A stretch of DNA of 64,000 bases from an uncultured Bacteroidota bacterium (GCA_903847205.1 CAINDA010000025.1:1-64000); one strand, 5' to 3'. Numbered from the stretch's first letter, positions 16,387 to 26,236 are shown. Numbers and translations: made by a program. The notes: a model not told the origin generated them from the sequence alone.

Positions 16387-17772
16387 ATGCAGCACGATTC
16401 AGAAATTAGGGAGCCGTTAATTCTTGGTAAAAAATCATATCATCAAATTACTGAAGATATTGTAAGACCGATTGAAGGCAAAGCCACGAAACATTGGTAT
16501 ATGCTGCTTACGGCAGCTGTTATCTGTTTTCTTTGGGGAATAGGCTGCTTGTGTTACACTATCGGAACAGGTATTGGTGTTTGGGGTTCAAATAACGGTG
16601 TTGACTGGGCTTGGGATATTACCAACTTTGTATGGTGGATCGGTATCGGCCACGCAGGTACTCTTATTTCAGCGGTATTATTATTGTTCCGCCAAAAATG
16701 GAGAATGGCTATTAACCGTTCAGCTGAAGCGATGACAATTTTTGCTGTTTGCTGTGCAGCAATATTTGTAATGCTTCACACCGGCCGGCCCTGGCTTGAC
16801 TACTGGCTGTTCCCGCTTCCAAATCAATTTGGTTCCTTATGGGTAAATTTTAACTCCCCATTATTATGGGACGTATTTGCAGTATCAACTTATTTTTCTG
16901 TGTCATTAGTATTCTGGTACACAGGCCTTGTTCCTGACTTTGCAATGATCCGCGACAGAGCAGTTAAACCGTTTTCAAAAAAGATGTATGGTCTTTTAAG
17001 TATGGGCTGGGGCGGAAGTGCCCGTCACTGGAGCCGTTTCGAAGAAGTATCATTGGTCCTTGCTGGATTATCAACACCGCTGGTATTCTCCGTTCACTCA
17101 ATTGTATCCATGGACTTTGCTACATCGGTAGTTCCAGGATGGCATACAACTATTTTCCCTCCTTATTTTGTATCGGGTGCTGTGTTCTCGGGATTTGCAA
17201 TGGTGCTTACCCTCCTGCTGATTGTACGTAAAATATACAGACTGGAAAATTATATTACAATTAAACATATTGAATATATGAATATCGTTATCATCGTAAC
17301 GGGTTCAATTGTTGGTGTTGCTTATTTAACAGAGTTATTCATTTCATGGTATTCAGGTGTAGAGTATGAGCAGTATGCGTTTATAAACCGCGCAACCGGG
17401 CCGTATTGGTGGGCTTATGCCTGCATGATGACCTGCAATGTTATATCACCGCAGTTATTCTGGTTCAAAAAACTACGTACTAATTTGATGTTCACATTTG
17501 TGATGTCGATCATTGTAAATATTGGTATGTGGTTCGAGCGTTTTGTAATCATTGTACCTACATTGTGCCGCACATTTGTTCCATCTACATGGAACATGTA
17601 CCATCCAACATTTGTGGATATCGGCATTTTCACAGGAACAATCGGAATGTTTTTTACTTTCTTTCTTTTATTTACCCGTTATTTCCCGGTAATTGCGCAG
17701 TCGGAATTAAAAACTATTGTAAAAGCAACAGGTCAGGAGTTCAAAGAAAAGGCAGCGGCGGCACATCACTAA
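16387..17772 (+). CDS. actC: ActC, NrfD-like quinol-oxidising subunit of ACIII
   Basis: A 461-residue polytopic inner-membrane protein of the NrfD family with about ten helices. It shares GIGHAGTLISAVLLLFRQ, NRSAEAMT, SPLLWDV and PDFAMIRDR with the NrfD protein of the neighbouring cluster. In ACIII this subunit forms a quinol site next to ActB. Third gene of the operon; gaps of about 106 nt on each side are AT-rich with small inverted repeats. Confidence 0.94.
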   Translation: MQHDSEIREPLILGKKSYHQITEDIVRPIEGKATKHWYMLLTAAVICFLWGIGCLCYTIGTGIGVWGSNNGVDWAWDITNFVWWIGIGHAGTLISAVLLLFRQKWRMAINRSAEAMTIFAVCCAAIFVMLHTGRPWLDYWLFPLPNQFGSLWVNFNSPLLWDVFAVSTYFSVSLVFWYTGLVPDFAMIRDRAVKPFSKKMYGLLSMGWGGSARHWSRFEEVSLVLAGLSTPLVFSVHSIVSMDFATSVVPGWHTTIFPPYFVSGAVFSGFAMVLTLLLIVRKIYRLENYITIKHIEYMNIVIIVTGSIVGVAYLTELFISWYSGVEYEQYAFINRATGPYWWAYACMMTCNVISPQLFWFKKLRTNLMFTFVMSIIVNIGMWFERFVIIVPTLCRTFVPSTWNMYHPTFVDIGIFTGTIGMFFTFFLLFTRYFPVIAQSELKTIVKATGQEFKEKAAAAHH

Positions 17773-17877
17773 AAAAACTAAATGCTAATTTCTAAACTTT
17801 ATTGGAGTTTAGGCATCAAATAAAAAATTAGAATTTAGAATTTAAAATTTAAAGTATAGAATTAAATATATTAAGAT

Positions 17878-18396
17878 ATGAGCAATTTAGCAATACACGC
17901 AATTTATGACGACGAAGAGCCTTTAATGGCAAGTGCTGCACAGCTTCGTACGATGGGCGTTAAAGTAAAAGATGTTTTTTCCCCTTTTCCAATTCATGGA
18001 ATAGACGGAGTTATAGGTGTGCCGAGAACACGGATAGCTATCTGCGCTTTCATCTATGGCATTACCGGTTTATGCTTAGCTACCTGGATGATGTGGTATA
18101 TGATGATACACGACTGGCCAACGGATATCGGCGGTAAACCAAGCTTTGCATACTACATGAATGTGCCTGCATTTATTCCCATTTCGTTTGAGTCTACAGT
18201 ACTCTGCGCAGCTCACGGTATGGCAATAACTTATTACTTAAGATGCTGGTTAGTGCCGGGTGCCAAAGCAAAAAACCCTGATTCAAGAACTACCGATGAT
18301 AAATTTTTGATGATTGTTGAAACCAACGAGGATAACTCGAAAAGTATTGAAGCAGCCTTGAAAAGCGGCGGTGCAATAGAAATTTCTTATAAATAA
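17878..18396 (+). CDS. actD: ActD, DUF3341 subunit of ACIII
   Basis: A 172-residue protein of ActD (DUF3341) type. A cytoplasmic N-terminal domain (IYDDEEPLMASAAQLRTMGVKVKDVFSPFPIHGID) precedes two transmembrane helices (about 58-80 and 98-125) and an acidic-basic C-terminal tail. It is a structural subunit that packs against ActC. Its place after ActC is the standard gene order. Confidence 0.93.
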   Translation: MSNLAIHAIYDDEEPLMASAAQLRTMGVKVKDVFSPFPIHGIDGVIGVPRTRIAICAFIYGITGLCLATWMMWYMMIHDWPTDIGGKPSFAYYMNVPAFIPISFESTVLCAAHGMAITYYLRCWLVPGAKAKNPDSRTTDDKFLMIVETNEDNSKSIEAALKSGGAIEISYK

Positions 18397-18482
18397 TTAA
18401 GTACTTAGTATTAAGTACGAAGTACAATGAGGTAATATTAACATCATAATACTCTATACATAATACATAATACACGTTAACA

Positions 18483-19145
18483 ATGAATAAAAAAGTAACA
18501 CGAATTATTTCTTTGATGGCGGTTTTCGGCTGTACAGCAATAGCCTTTACTTCCTGCGAGAAACACGATGCTAACAGTCCGGGTGTTGAATATATGCCTG
18601 ATATGTACCGTTCGCCGTCGTTTGAAACAAATTTAACAACTCTGGTACAAAAATCGGACGGGACATTTGATACTGTGGCAGAAAACAGAAACCCTGCACC
18701 AGGTACAATAGCAAGAGGTTTTATGCCTTATCCATATGCAAATACTCCTGAAGGCTATGAGCTGGCTAAAGTTAATGCTCACAACCCTTTTGAAAGAAAT
18801 GATGCTAATATAAAAGAAGGCGAAGAACTTTACGGAAAGTTTTGTGTTCACTGCCACGGTGCTGCCGGGCAAGGTGACGGCCCTGTTGCCGGGAAATTAC
18901 CCGGACCACCTCCTCCATACACTGCTCCTGATAAAATCAACTTGACTGAAGGAGAAATTTTTCAGCTTATTACTTTCGGTAAAGGTTTGATGGGGCCTCA
19001 TGCTTCACAGGTGAGCCAGGCTGAAAGATGGAAGCTTGTATTATATGTTCAAAAACTGCAGCATCCTGACGGAGTTTTTCCAGCACCGATTGCTGAAGTG
19101 AAAGCTCCTGCTGTGACAGCTAAGGCTAAAAAACATAAAAAATAA
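18483..19145 (+). CDS. actE: ActE, monoheme cytochrome c lipoprotein of ACIII
   Basis: A 220-residue lipoprotein (signal ending TSC at about residue 21) with one heme motif, CVHCHGAAGQGDG, near residue 120, and a methionine ligand candidate in GLMGPHASQV. Residues 30-75 (YMPDMYRSP...RGFMPYPYANTPEG) match the ActE-specific N-terminal arm. The C-terminus is rich in Ala and Lys. ActE is the likely exit point for electrons to the oxidase encoded downstream. Confidence 0.93.
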   Translation: MNKKVTRIISLMAVFGCTAIAFTSCEKHDANSPGVEYMPDMYRSPSFETNLTTLVQKSDGTFDTVAENRNPAPGTIARGFMPYPYANTPEGYELAKVNAHNPFERNDANIKEGEELYGKFCVHCHGAAGQGDGPVAGKLPGPPPPYTAPDKINLTEGEIFQLITFGKGLMGPHASQVSQAERWKLVLYVQKLQHPDGVFPAPIAEVKAPAVTAKAKKHKK

Positions 19146-19248
19146 TTTTTAACACCTTTTACAAAAGGGTTTAAAACTCTTTAGTATTGGGTTTTAAATC
19201 CTGATGATATTAAAATAATATAATTAAAAGATAAATACAGTAAGAGAT

Positions 19249-20475
19249 ATGAATAACTTAAACTATACGTTTACCAATAAAACCAGATACATTACTTTTG
19301 GTTTAATGGCGATAGGTTTAATTACCATTATTGCGGGTTTTATTGCCGATACAGCTCCTGAAGGAGTTGAAAATTATGCTCATACACGTATCTGGGCCAA
19401 CCTGCTTGTTAACGGCTGGTTTTTTATGGGAATCGGTCTATTGGCAACATTCTTTATGGCTTTTCAATACGCTGCGGAAGTGGCCTGGTCGGTAGCAGTA
19501 AAAAGAGTTTACGAAGCAATTTCAAGTTACCTGCCTGTAGGTTCTGTTATTATGATTTTAATATTGATTGCCGGCCAGCTGCACATGCACCATTTGTACG
19601 AGTGGATGGACCCCGCTGTTATTGATAAAACATCGCCGAAATACGATGAGGTGATTGCAAACAAACACGGTTATTTTGCTCCATGGTTTTTTTGGCTGAG
19701 AACAGGCGGTTATTTAATAGTATGGAATTTATTTCAAAGAGGTTTCATTAAACGTTCATTAGAAGAAGATTTACAAGGCGGTACAGCACTTCACTATAAA
19801 AACATCGGCAAGGCAGCCATGTTCCTGGTATTTTTTGCTGTTACTTCTTCAACATCGGCTTGGGATTGGATGATGTCGCTTGATGTTCATTGGTTCAGCA
19901 CAATGTACGGCTGGTACGCATTTGCCGGCATGTGGATTTCCGCAATGATTACAATTATTTTATTTGTCCTTTTTCTAAAACGCAAAGGCTACCTGGAGCA
20001 GGTAAACGAAAGCCATATACACGATTTGGGAAAATGGGTATTTGCTGTTAGTTTCCTTTGGAGTTATTTGTGGTTCTGTCAGTTTATGCTGATTTGGTAC
20101 ACCAATATCCCAGAAGAAATTATTTATTTCCAAGACCGCCTTCATAACTATGGTTATATGGGCCTGATGTGGACTGTATTTTTTATGAATTTTGTTTTCC
20201 CTATGGTATTGTTGATGAGCCGGGATGCAAAACGCAATTATTTCTTTTTAACATTTGTAGGATGTATAATTTTTGCGGGTCACTGGTTAGATGTATTTAT
20301 GATGGTAATGCCAGGCACTGTGCATGGCGCATGGGGCTTAGGCTGGATGGAGATAGGAACTGCCCTGGGCTTTTTGGGACTGCTTTTATTTGTAGTTAAC
20401 AGAGCGCTTTCAAAAGCACCGCTGATGGTTCAAAAACATCCTTATCTGGATGAAACCCTGCATCACCATATTTAA
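19249..20475 (+). CDS. actF: ActF, quinone-binding membrane subunit of ACIII
   Basis: A 408-residue polytopic membrane protein (about ten helices) with the ActF pattern: HTRIWANLLVNGWFFMGIG, SAWDWMMSLDVHWFSTMYGWYAFAG and DAKRNYFFL. It is homologous to ActC/NrfD but lacks the partner-binding features and is the second membrane core of ACIII. Follows ActE as usual. The 103-nt gap before it contains a CCTTTTACAAAAGG hairpin. Confidence 0.93.
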   Translation: MNNLNYTFTNKTRYITFGLMAIGLITIIAGFIADTAPEGVENYAHTRIWANLLVNGWFFMGIGLLATFFMAFQYAAEVAWSVAVKRVYEAISSYLPVGSVIMILILIAGQLHMHHLYEWMDPAVIDKTSPKYDEVIANKHGYFAPWFFWLRTGGYLIVWNLFQRGFIKRSLEEDLQGGTALHYKNIGKAAMFLVFFAVTSSTSAWDWMMSLDVHWFSTMYGWYAFAGMWISAMITIILFVLFLKRKGYLEQVNESHIHDLGKWVFAVSFLWSYLWFCQFMLIWYTNIPEEIIYFQDRLHNYGYMGLMWTVFFMNFVFPMVLLMSRDAKRNYFFLTFVGCIIFAGHWLDVFMMVMPGTVHGAWGLGWMEIGTALGFLGLLLFVVNRALSKAPLMVQKHPYLDETLHHHI

Positions 20476-20527
20476 TCAGCTATAAAACTAGATAGAGCAA
20501 TTTAATAATTCAACAATTATAATCACT

Positions 20528-21493
20528 ATGGTAAAGTTTTTAATTTATGTTACGGTAATTTTAATGGTTTTCGCCATTGGTTATTTAGTCAGGGTATTTG
20601 AGCTTGCTTCAAGTTTAAAAGGAGGCAAATCTCATGAAGTAACCGAAAAGGACAATCGGATAATGTCAAAAGTAATGATGACATTTCTGGTTGCTTTCTT
20701 TGCTTTCGTGATTTGGAATTTGAAAAGCTATGTACCTGTAATGCTGCCCGAAGCGGCATCAGAACATGGTGTGGGATTAGACTGGCTGTTTAATTTCAAC
20801 ATGGCTATACTATTTACAGTATTTACTATTACCCACATTTTCTTATTTTATTTTTCTTACAAGTATTACGGCAGAAAAGGAAATACTGCTACTTATTTTA
20901 CCCACAGCAATAAATTAGAAATGATCTGGACAATAATTCCTGCAATAGTTCTTGCTATTATTATTATTTTCGGGTTAAAAGCATGGAATAAAATTACGGC
21001 TCCAGCTTCGAAAGATGCTATCGTTATTCAGCTTTACGCAAAGCAATTCGATTGGACTGCCCGCTACGCAGGTAAAGACAATGAATTAGGCGCATCTAAC
21101 TACAAACTTATCACCGGTGAAAATTCATTAGGTATGGATAAGGCTGATCCAAAAGGGCTTGATGATATCATTGTAAAAAATGAATTTCATATCCCTGTTA
21201 ATAAAGAAATTGAATTTAAACTAAATGCTAGAGAGGTAATTCACAGCGCTTATTTCCCTCACTTCAGAGCTCAGATGAACTGCGTTCCCGGCATGACTAC
21301 TATGCTGCATTTTACCCCGATAATAACTACTGAACAAATGCGTAAAAAACTGAACAATCCGAAATTTGACTATATTTTATTGTGTAATAAAATATGCGGA
21401 AACAGCCATTATAATATGCAGATGACAATTATAGTTGAATCAGAAGCAGATTACAACGCATGGCTGGCTGCTAAAAAACCATTTTTTCAGTAA
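20528..21493 (+). CDS. coxB: Cytochrome c oxidase subunit II
   Basis: A 321-residue protein with three hydrophobic segments in the N-terminal half and a periplasmic cupredoxin domain (about 165-315). The CuA site is visible: an upstream His in REVIHSAYFPHF and the loop CNKICGNSHYNM near residue 286, with two Cys, His and Met ligands. A Lys stands where many oxidases have Glu in C-x-E-x-C. There is no fused cytochrome c domain. It takes electrons from ACIII-linked hemes. Encoded 52 nt after ActF, so ACIII and the oxidase are co-transcribed. Confidence 0.95.
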   Translation: MVKFLIYVTVILMVFAIGYLVRVFELASSLKGGKSHEVTEKDNRIMSKVMMTFLVAFFAFVIWNLKSYVPVMLPEAASEHGVGLDWLFNFNMAILFTVFTITHIFLFYFSYKYYGRKGNTATYFTHSNKLEMIWTIIPAIVLAIIIIFGLKAWNKITAPASKDAIVIQLYAKQFDWTARYAGKDNELGASNYKLITGENSLGMDKADPKGLDDIIVKNEFHIPVNKEIEFKLNAREVIHSAYFPHFRAQMNCVPGMTTMLHFTPIITTEQMRKKLNNPKFDYILLCNKICGNSHYNMQMTIIVESEADYNAWLAAKKPFFQ

Positions 21494-21635
21494 ATAATTA
21501 ATCAATGAGCAATTGGCATTCAGCAATAGGCAAAAAACTAATAAACGCATAAACTTTTGAACCAATGACCAATGACTAAATAAAGGTATCATTTGGCAAA
21601 TCATTTAAAGTAATAAATTAAGAAATTAAGTAAAG

Positions 21636-23441
21636 ATGGAGAACCACGATCAACAAGCTCACGAACAAATACACAGCCACGAAGAAGAGCACCACAGCGA
21701 ATCATTTGTGTCGAAGTATATTTTTAGTTTTGATCATAAAACTATTTCGCGCCAGTTTTTGATAACTGCTGTAATTATGGCGTTTTTGGCAATGACCATG
21801 TCATTTTTATTCCGTCTGCAATTGGCCTGGCCGGGAGAACATTTCTGGATACTGAATTTTTTATTGGGCGACAAATGGGCGCCGGGAGGAGTACTTGATC
21901 CGGGTATGTATATGGCGCTTGTAACTATCCACGGTACTATCATGGTGTTTATGGTGTTAACAGGCGGATTAAGCGGTACATTCAGCAACCTTTTAATTCC
22001 TTATCAAATAGGTGCACGTGATATGGCTTCTGGTTTTTTAAACATGTTATCGTATTGGTTTTTCTTTTTATCGAGTGTTATAATGCTGTCTGGTTTTCTG
22101 GTTGAAACAGGCCCTGCATCAGGCGGCTGGACTGTTTATCCGCCATTAAGCGCATTACCGCAGGCAATGGACGGCTCTAAACTGGGTATGACTTTGTGGT
22201 TAATCTCTATGAGTTTATTTATTGTTTCGGCATTGTTAGGCGGCTTAAATTACATTGTAACGGTTATAAATTTGCGTACAAAAGGTATGTCTATGACCCG
22301 TCTTCCGCTTACAGTATGGGCATTTTTGGTTACAGCAATTTTAGGCGTGCTTTCTTTTCCTGTACTATTTTCAGCTGCATTGCTTTTGATTTTCGACAGA
22401 AGCTTCGGTACTTCATTTTACCTGTCGGATATTTATATCGGCGGACAAGCCCTTGAACTGAGCGGAGGAAGCCCGATTTTATATGAACACTTGTTTTGGT
22501 TTTTAGGACATCCGGAAGTTTATATCATTATTATACCTGCATTGGGTATTACTTCAGAAATTATATCTGTGAATTCGCGCAAGCCTATTTTCGGCTACCG
22601 CGCTATGATCGGTTCTATTATGGCAATTGGTTTCCTTTCATTTATTGTATGGGGGCATCACATGTTTATAACAGGTATGAATCCGTTTCTGGGCTCTGTG
22701 TTTGTATTCACTACCCTTCTTATTGCTATACCATCGGCAGTAAAGGCTTTTAATTACATAACTACATTGTGGAAAGGTAATATTCAGTACACTCCTGCAA
22801 TGCTGTTTGCAATAGGTTTGGTTTCTACTTTTATTTCCGGCGGATTAACAGGTATTATCCTTGCCGATTCGGCATTGGATATTCCGGTTCACGATACGTA
22901 CTTTGTTGTTGCTCACTTTCATATTGTAATGGGTGTATCTGCTATACTTGGTATGCTTGCAGGTGTGTATCATTGGTTCCCGAAATTATTTCTGCGCCAC
23001 ATGAATAAAAAATTAGGATATATCCATTTCTGGGGAACATTTATTTCCGCTTACGGTGTGTTTTTCCCGATGCACTTTTTAGGATTAGCGGGTGTTCCGC
23101 GCAGGTACTACTCAAACAGTGCATTCCCGATGTTTGATAATTTAGTTAATATAAATGTGATCATTACCTGCTTTGCAATTCTTGCTGCTTTGGTGCAGCT
23201 GGTGTTTTTGTTCAACTTCTTTTATTCTATGTTCCGCGGGCCGAAATCAGTTCAGAATCCTTGGAATGCAAATACATTGGAATGGACAACTCCTATGGCG
23301 AATACGCATGGCAACTGGCCTGGCGCACTTCCTGAAGTTCACCGCTGGCCGTATGATTACAGCAAACCTGGTAAAGAGCAGGATTTTGTTCCTCAGACTG
23401 TGCCTTTAGCGGAAGGTGAAGTTGATGGCGGAGGGCACTAA
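21636..23441 (+). CDS. coxA: Cytochrome c oxidase subunit I (A1-type heme-copper oxidase)
   Basis: A 601-residue polytopic protein with 12 or more helices. The GHPEV motif near residue 290 identifies the A1 group, with the HHMF pair (WGHHMFITG) and HFHIVMG supplying CuB and heme ligands. A His-rich N-terminus (HEQIHSHEEEHHSE) precedes the membrane domain. It reduces oxygen and pumps protons. Last gene of the ACIII-oxidase operon; genes for subunits III and IV do not follow. Confidence 0.96.
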   Translation: MENHDQQAHEQIHSHEEEHHSESFVSKYIFSFDHKTISRQFLITAVIMAFLAMTMSFLFRLQLAWPGEHFWILNFLLGDKWAPGGVLDPGMYMALVTIHGTIMVFMVLTGGLSGTFSNLLIPYQIGARDMASGFLNMLSYWFFFLSSVIMLSGFLVETGPASGGWTVYPPLSALPQAMDGSKLGMTLWLISMSLFIVSALLGGLNYIVTVINLRTKGMSMTRLPLTVWAFLVTAILGVLSFPVLFSAALLLIFDRSFGTSFYLSDIYIGGQALELSGGSPILYEHLFWFLGHPEVYIIIIPALGITSEIISVNSRKPIFGYRAMIGSIMAIGFLSFIVWGHHMFITGMNPFLGSVFVFTTLLIAIPSAVKAFNYITTLWKGNIQYTPAMLFAIGLVSTFISGGLTGIILADSALDIPVHDTYFVVAHFHIVMGVSAILGMLAGVYHWFPKLFLRHMNKKLGYIHFWGTFISAYGVFFPMHFLGLAGVPRRYYSNSAFPMFDNLVNINVIITCFAILAALVQLVFLFNFFYSMFRGPKSVQNPWNANTLEWTTPMANTHGNWPGALPEVHRWPYDYSKPGKEQDFVPQTVPLAEGEVDGGGH

Positions 23442-23464
23442 TGCTTTGTGCTGAATAAGATTTT

Positions 23465-23505
23465 AAACATCCCTGTTTCATATTTGAAACAGGGATGTTT
23501 TTTTT
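23465..23505 (+). terminator. Rho-independent terminator of the ACIII-oxidase operon
   Basis: A 16-bp perfect stem (23465-23480 with 23485-23500), a 4-nt loop TATT and a T-run directly after. It lies 24 nt past the subunit I stop codon. Confidence 0.92.
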
Positions 23506-23810
23506 AATAAGGATTTCGGATTTCAATTGTTCTCAATTATTTTTAGTTCTTTAAAACTGTTTCTGTTTAAAAAGCATTTTTCTTACATAACAATTCTGCT
23601 GAGCAAGAGCATTTTTCTTTCTTTTGCTTCTCCAAAAGAAAGAAACAAAAAAAAAGAGCCCACGAAAACAAACCGCAAGCTTTCGCTTTTCCCGCAAAGA
23701 GCTTACGCTGCACGCTGCGAAACTTCCGGTTCGCACTTTTCGCGGCCATCAACCGCACCTTAGCTTATTTTCTTTCATGTAAAATACTTTTGTGATGTTA
23801 TCTTTACAGC
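23506..23810. repeat. Intergenic element with GC-richer repeat-like sequence
   Basis: Within this 305-nt gap, 23600-23765 contrasts with its surroundings: a purine/pyrimidine inverted pair (TTTCTTTCTTTTG...CAAAAGAAAGAAA), then a block with CCGCAAGC, ACGCTGCACGCTGCG and GGTTCGC. Sequences of this sort recur in Bacteroidota intergenic DNA. Short ORFs on both strands have no coding character. Confidence 0.4.
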
Positions 23811-24464
23811 GTGTATAAACGAAGGCTGTTGTTTTTTTATATTTTGTTTTTCTGTGTTTGCGGCATGGCTGCACAGCCGGCGCTTGATACTATTAAGGAC
23901 TGCCTGAAACAAAGGCCGCAGCTGTTCGGCAAGCTGGATTCCCGCAACTCTTTTATCAGCAACAGCGATGCTAAAATTTTCGGCGCTGCTGCGGGTTTAA
24001 GTTTTGGAAGCCGGCTGCATTTAGGAATAGGCTATAATCAGCTCTATCCTCCCTCCGATAATTTTGATAAGGTAATTTATTATACGAATGCAAACAATGC
24101 ATTAGACAGCTCAAATGCGCTGCTTAAGCTGTTTTATTTTTCTGCTTATGTTGAATACATTTATTATAAAACCAAACATTGGCAGCTGAGCATTCCGCTG
24201 CAGCTGGGAATGGGGCAGACTTATTATCAATACAACAGGCCCGGTGAAAAAATTGATGCTGAAAAACATATTTGTTTTATTTACGAGCCGGCAGTTTCTA
24301 TTGAATATAAATTTATGAAATGGTTTGGCCTTGGCGCTGATATTGGTTTCCGTTTTATGGCCACAGGTTACGGCAGCTTAAACCGGAAATTTAATTCGCC
24401 TACTTATGCTTTTAATTTTATAATTTATTATACCGAAATATATAAATCGGTTTTTAAGAAGTGA
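23811..24464 (+). CDS. Putative outer-membrane beta-barrel protein
   Basis: A 217-residue exported protein with a signal peptide (to about MAAQP). The rest alternates hydrophobic and aromatic strands: FGAAAGLSFGSRLHLGIGYNQLY, FYFSAYVEYIYY, WQLSIPLQLGMGQTYYQY and WFGLGADIGFRFMATGYGS, the look of a small 8-strand barrel. I cannot name a family. It stands alone between two terminator-like hairpins. Confidence 0.6.
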   Translation: MYKRRLLFFYILFFCVCGMAAQPALDTIKDCLKQRPQLFGKLDSRNSFISNSDAKIFGAAAGLSFGSRLHLGIGYNQLYPPSDNFDKVIYYTNANNALDSSNALLKLFYFSAYVEYIYYKTKHWQLSIPLQLGMGQTYYQYNRPGEKIDAEKHICFIYEPAVSIEYKFMKWFGLGADIGFRFMATGYGSLNRKFNSPTYAFNFIIYYTEIYKSVFKK

Positions 24465-24535
24465 GAGTTTGGGAGGCATCAGTGAAAAGATGCTTTAATA
24501 AAATTTGCAAATGATATTCTGCAAGTACTGTGTAT

Positions 24536-24556
24536 GGTAAGCACAGCTTACCTTTT
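24536..24556 (+). terminator. Possible terminator after the barrel gene
   Basis: GGTAAGC-ACA-GCTTACC followed by TTTTAT, 70 nt past the stop codon. Confidence 0.5.
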
Positions 24557-24671
24557 ATAAATGACACGAAGTCTCTTCGCTCTTGCCTGCACAGAACTTC
24601 GCGCCTACTGGGGACCGGCATCAGATATTTTAACTTCAATTTTTTTCATAAAATAATTATTAAAGGGGTTA

Positions 24672-24992
24672 TTATTTTGCAAGAAAGTGTGGTCTAAGAT
24701 TTGACATGTCAAAATTAGAAATACTTTCTGCACAGATTACCGCAGACATTAAATCTAGCCAGTCGTTTTCAGCGTTGCTTTTTGAGTATGATCCGTTGTC
24801 TTTTTGTTCTTTCATTTTTTTTGTTAATTTATCGAAGTAACTTACTTCAAAGAACAAATAATGTCCGTCTCCTTTTGCTGTTGAATTTGCTTCTACGAGT
24901 AATTCTGATTTTGTAGGAGTTGGAAATAGATTTTTCATTAATGCACTGGACATCATTCCTAATTGCTCCATTGTAAGTTGTTTGCGTTTCAT
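24672..24992 (-). CDS. Unrecognised 106-residue protein
   Basis: No family recognised. It is soluble, mixed in charge, with an N-terminal helical part (MEQLGMMSSALMKNLF) and a second part YLFFEVSYFDKLTKKMKEQ, and no signal peptide. Last of five small minus-strand genes (24672-27004) that lie close together and were probably transcribed as one unit. Confidence 0.45.
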   Translation of the reverse strand: MKRKQLTMEQLGMMSSALMKNLFPTPTKSELLVEANSTAKGDGHYLFFEVSYFDKLTKKMKEQKDNGSYSKSNAENDWLDLMSAVICAESISNFDMSNLRPHFLAK

Positions 24993-25048
24993 AAAAATTT
25001 AATTTTAATTGATAATTTTATTTCTAAACAAAATTTTCTAAATGAATA

Positions 25049-25360
25049 TTATTTTCTATTTAAGTCCAAATATATTCGGTCAGCGCCAATCACCATATCT
25101 TGATATTTAGGATGCTGTTTGCCATGTAGTGCCTTGTAAGCATTGTCTCCATTTGCAAAATCTTCTTTCGATTGGATATACAATTTATTGTCCACGGGCT
25201 TAGTATTCTTATATTTGATAATATATATTCTAGCTTTAGCGAATAATAATTCGTGATACTTGTCCGTTCCAAAGTTTTTCGGATTTGATATTTCTTCATT
25301 AACAATTTCAAGCGCTATCTCCAATTTCTCACTTGCTATTAATTTATTGATGTTTTCCAT
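25049..25360 (-). CDS. Unrecognised 103-residue helical protein
   Basis: Mostly helical by eye. The pattern INKLIASEKLEIALEIVNEEISNP...YHELLFAKARIYII resembles one or two TPR-like helix pairs, followed by GDNAYKALHGKQHPKYQDM. No signal peptide. Fourth gene of the small-gene operon. Confidence 0.45.
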   Translation of the reverse strand: MENINKLIASEKLEIALEIVNEEISNPKNFGTDKYHELLFAKARIYIIKYKNTKPVDNKLYIQSKEDFANGDNAYKALHGKQHPKYQDMVIGADRIYLDLNRK

Positions 25361-25490
25361 TTTGTTTTTTTTCTTTTTAGAAGAAGTTCATAATGTATTA
25401 ATGCATTCTTCTATTAACATTTCTTTTTTTTCTAGCATAATATAGAATTAAAATACAAGATTATTTTATTCTACATCCCTTATATAAAGC

Positions 25491-25823
25491 TTAAAAAGGA
25501 TGCATATCAATAAATAACGTTTTATTTTCTTCAATTACGAATATTGATAATCTTTCATTTAAATGTACTTCATCAAAAAAATTATATTCCAGTGTATTTG
25601 AATTTCCATAATAATCTGCTTTGGGTTTTGTTATTTTAAGGCTAAGCTTTCCATTAGTAATTCTTTTTGCACATTCAATTTTAGACGTAAAGGAATTAAA
25701 AAATTGCAATTTCGAGGGGAAGTCAGTTTTCACCTTTTCATCACATAAAAATGGCAGAAACATCCAAGGGTCAAGGTTTATGCAAGATTTGATTAAGTTG
25801 TTTTTGATTGTTTCAAAAGTCAT
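25491..25823 (-). CDS. Unrecognised 110-residue protein
   Basis: No family recognised. Mixed alpha/beta, begins with a helical stretch and DPWMFLPFL, then a beta-rich second half (LSLKITKPKADYYG...LSIFVIEENKTLFIDMHPF). Acid, cytoplasmic by look. Third gene of the small-gene operon. Confidence 0.42.
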   Translation of the reverse strand: MTFETIKNNLIKSCINLDPWMFLPFLCDEKVKTDFPSKLQFFNSFTSKIECAKRITNGKLSLKITKPKADYYGNSNTLEYNFFDEVHLNERLSIFVIEENKTLFIDMHPF

Positions 25824-25905
25824 ATTTTGGTGAGTTGCCTTACAGAATTTTTCATTTAAATTTAGCTGGAAAATTTTAATGATTTTGGATAATTTTTTTA
25901 TTAGA

Positions 25906-26190
25906 CTATTGTTTTGTGAATTTATTTAAGTGCTTAAAAATAATTATATTAAACTGCGGTTCAACTTCCTTAAAAAATAGATTATTAGTATAAGGAGATT
26001 TTATTATTTTAAAACAATATTTTGTAGGCGTTGTATTGTCTTTTTCAATTAGATAATTACAACTGCCGTCTTCTGAATATGCCTTGAAAGATAAATTACT
26101 AATATCTCCCATAGATTTAAAATAAAGTTTTATAGTTATATCATTGAAAGTAATTTCTTCAGTGAATATTTCCAATATATTATTTTTCAT
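25906..26190 (-). CDS. Unrecognised 94-residue protein
   Basis: No family recognised. Beta-rich (ITIKLYFKSMG...SFKAYSEDG, KYCFKIIKSPY) with very high Asn/Lys/Ile content, matching the strongly AT-rich local DNA. Second gene of the small-gene operon, 46 nt after the first. Confidence 0.4.
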   Translation of the reverse strand: MKNNILEIFTEEITFNDITIKLYFKSMGDISNLSFKAYSEDGSCNYLIEKDNTTPTKYCFKIIKSPYTNNLFFKEVEPQFNIIIFKHLNKFTKQ

Positions 26191-26236
26191 GTTGATTATT
26201 TATTTATGGTATGCAGATTTCCTTCCCCTCGTAATA

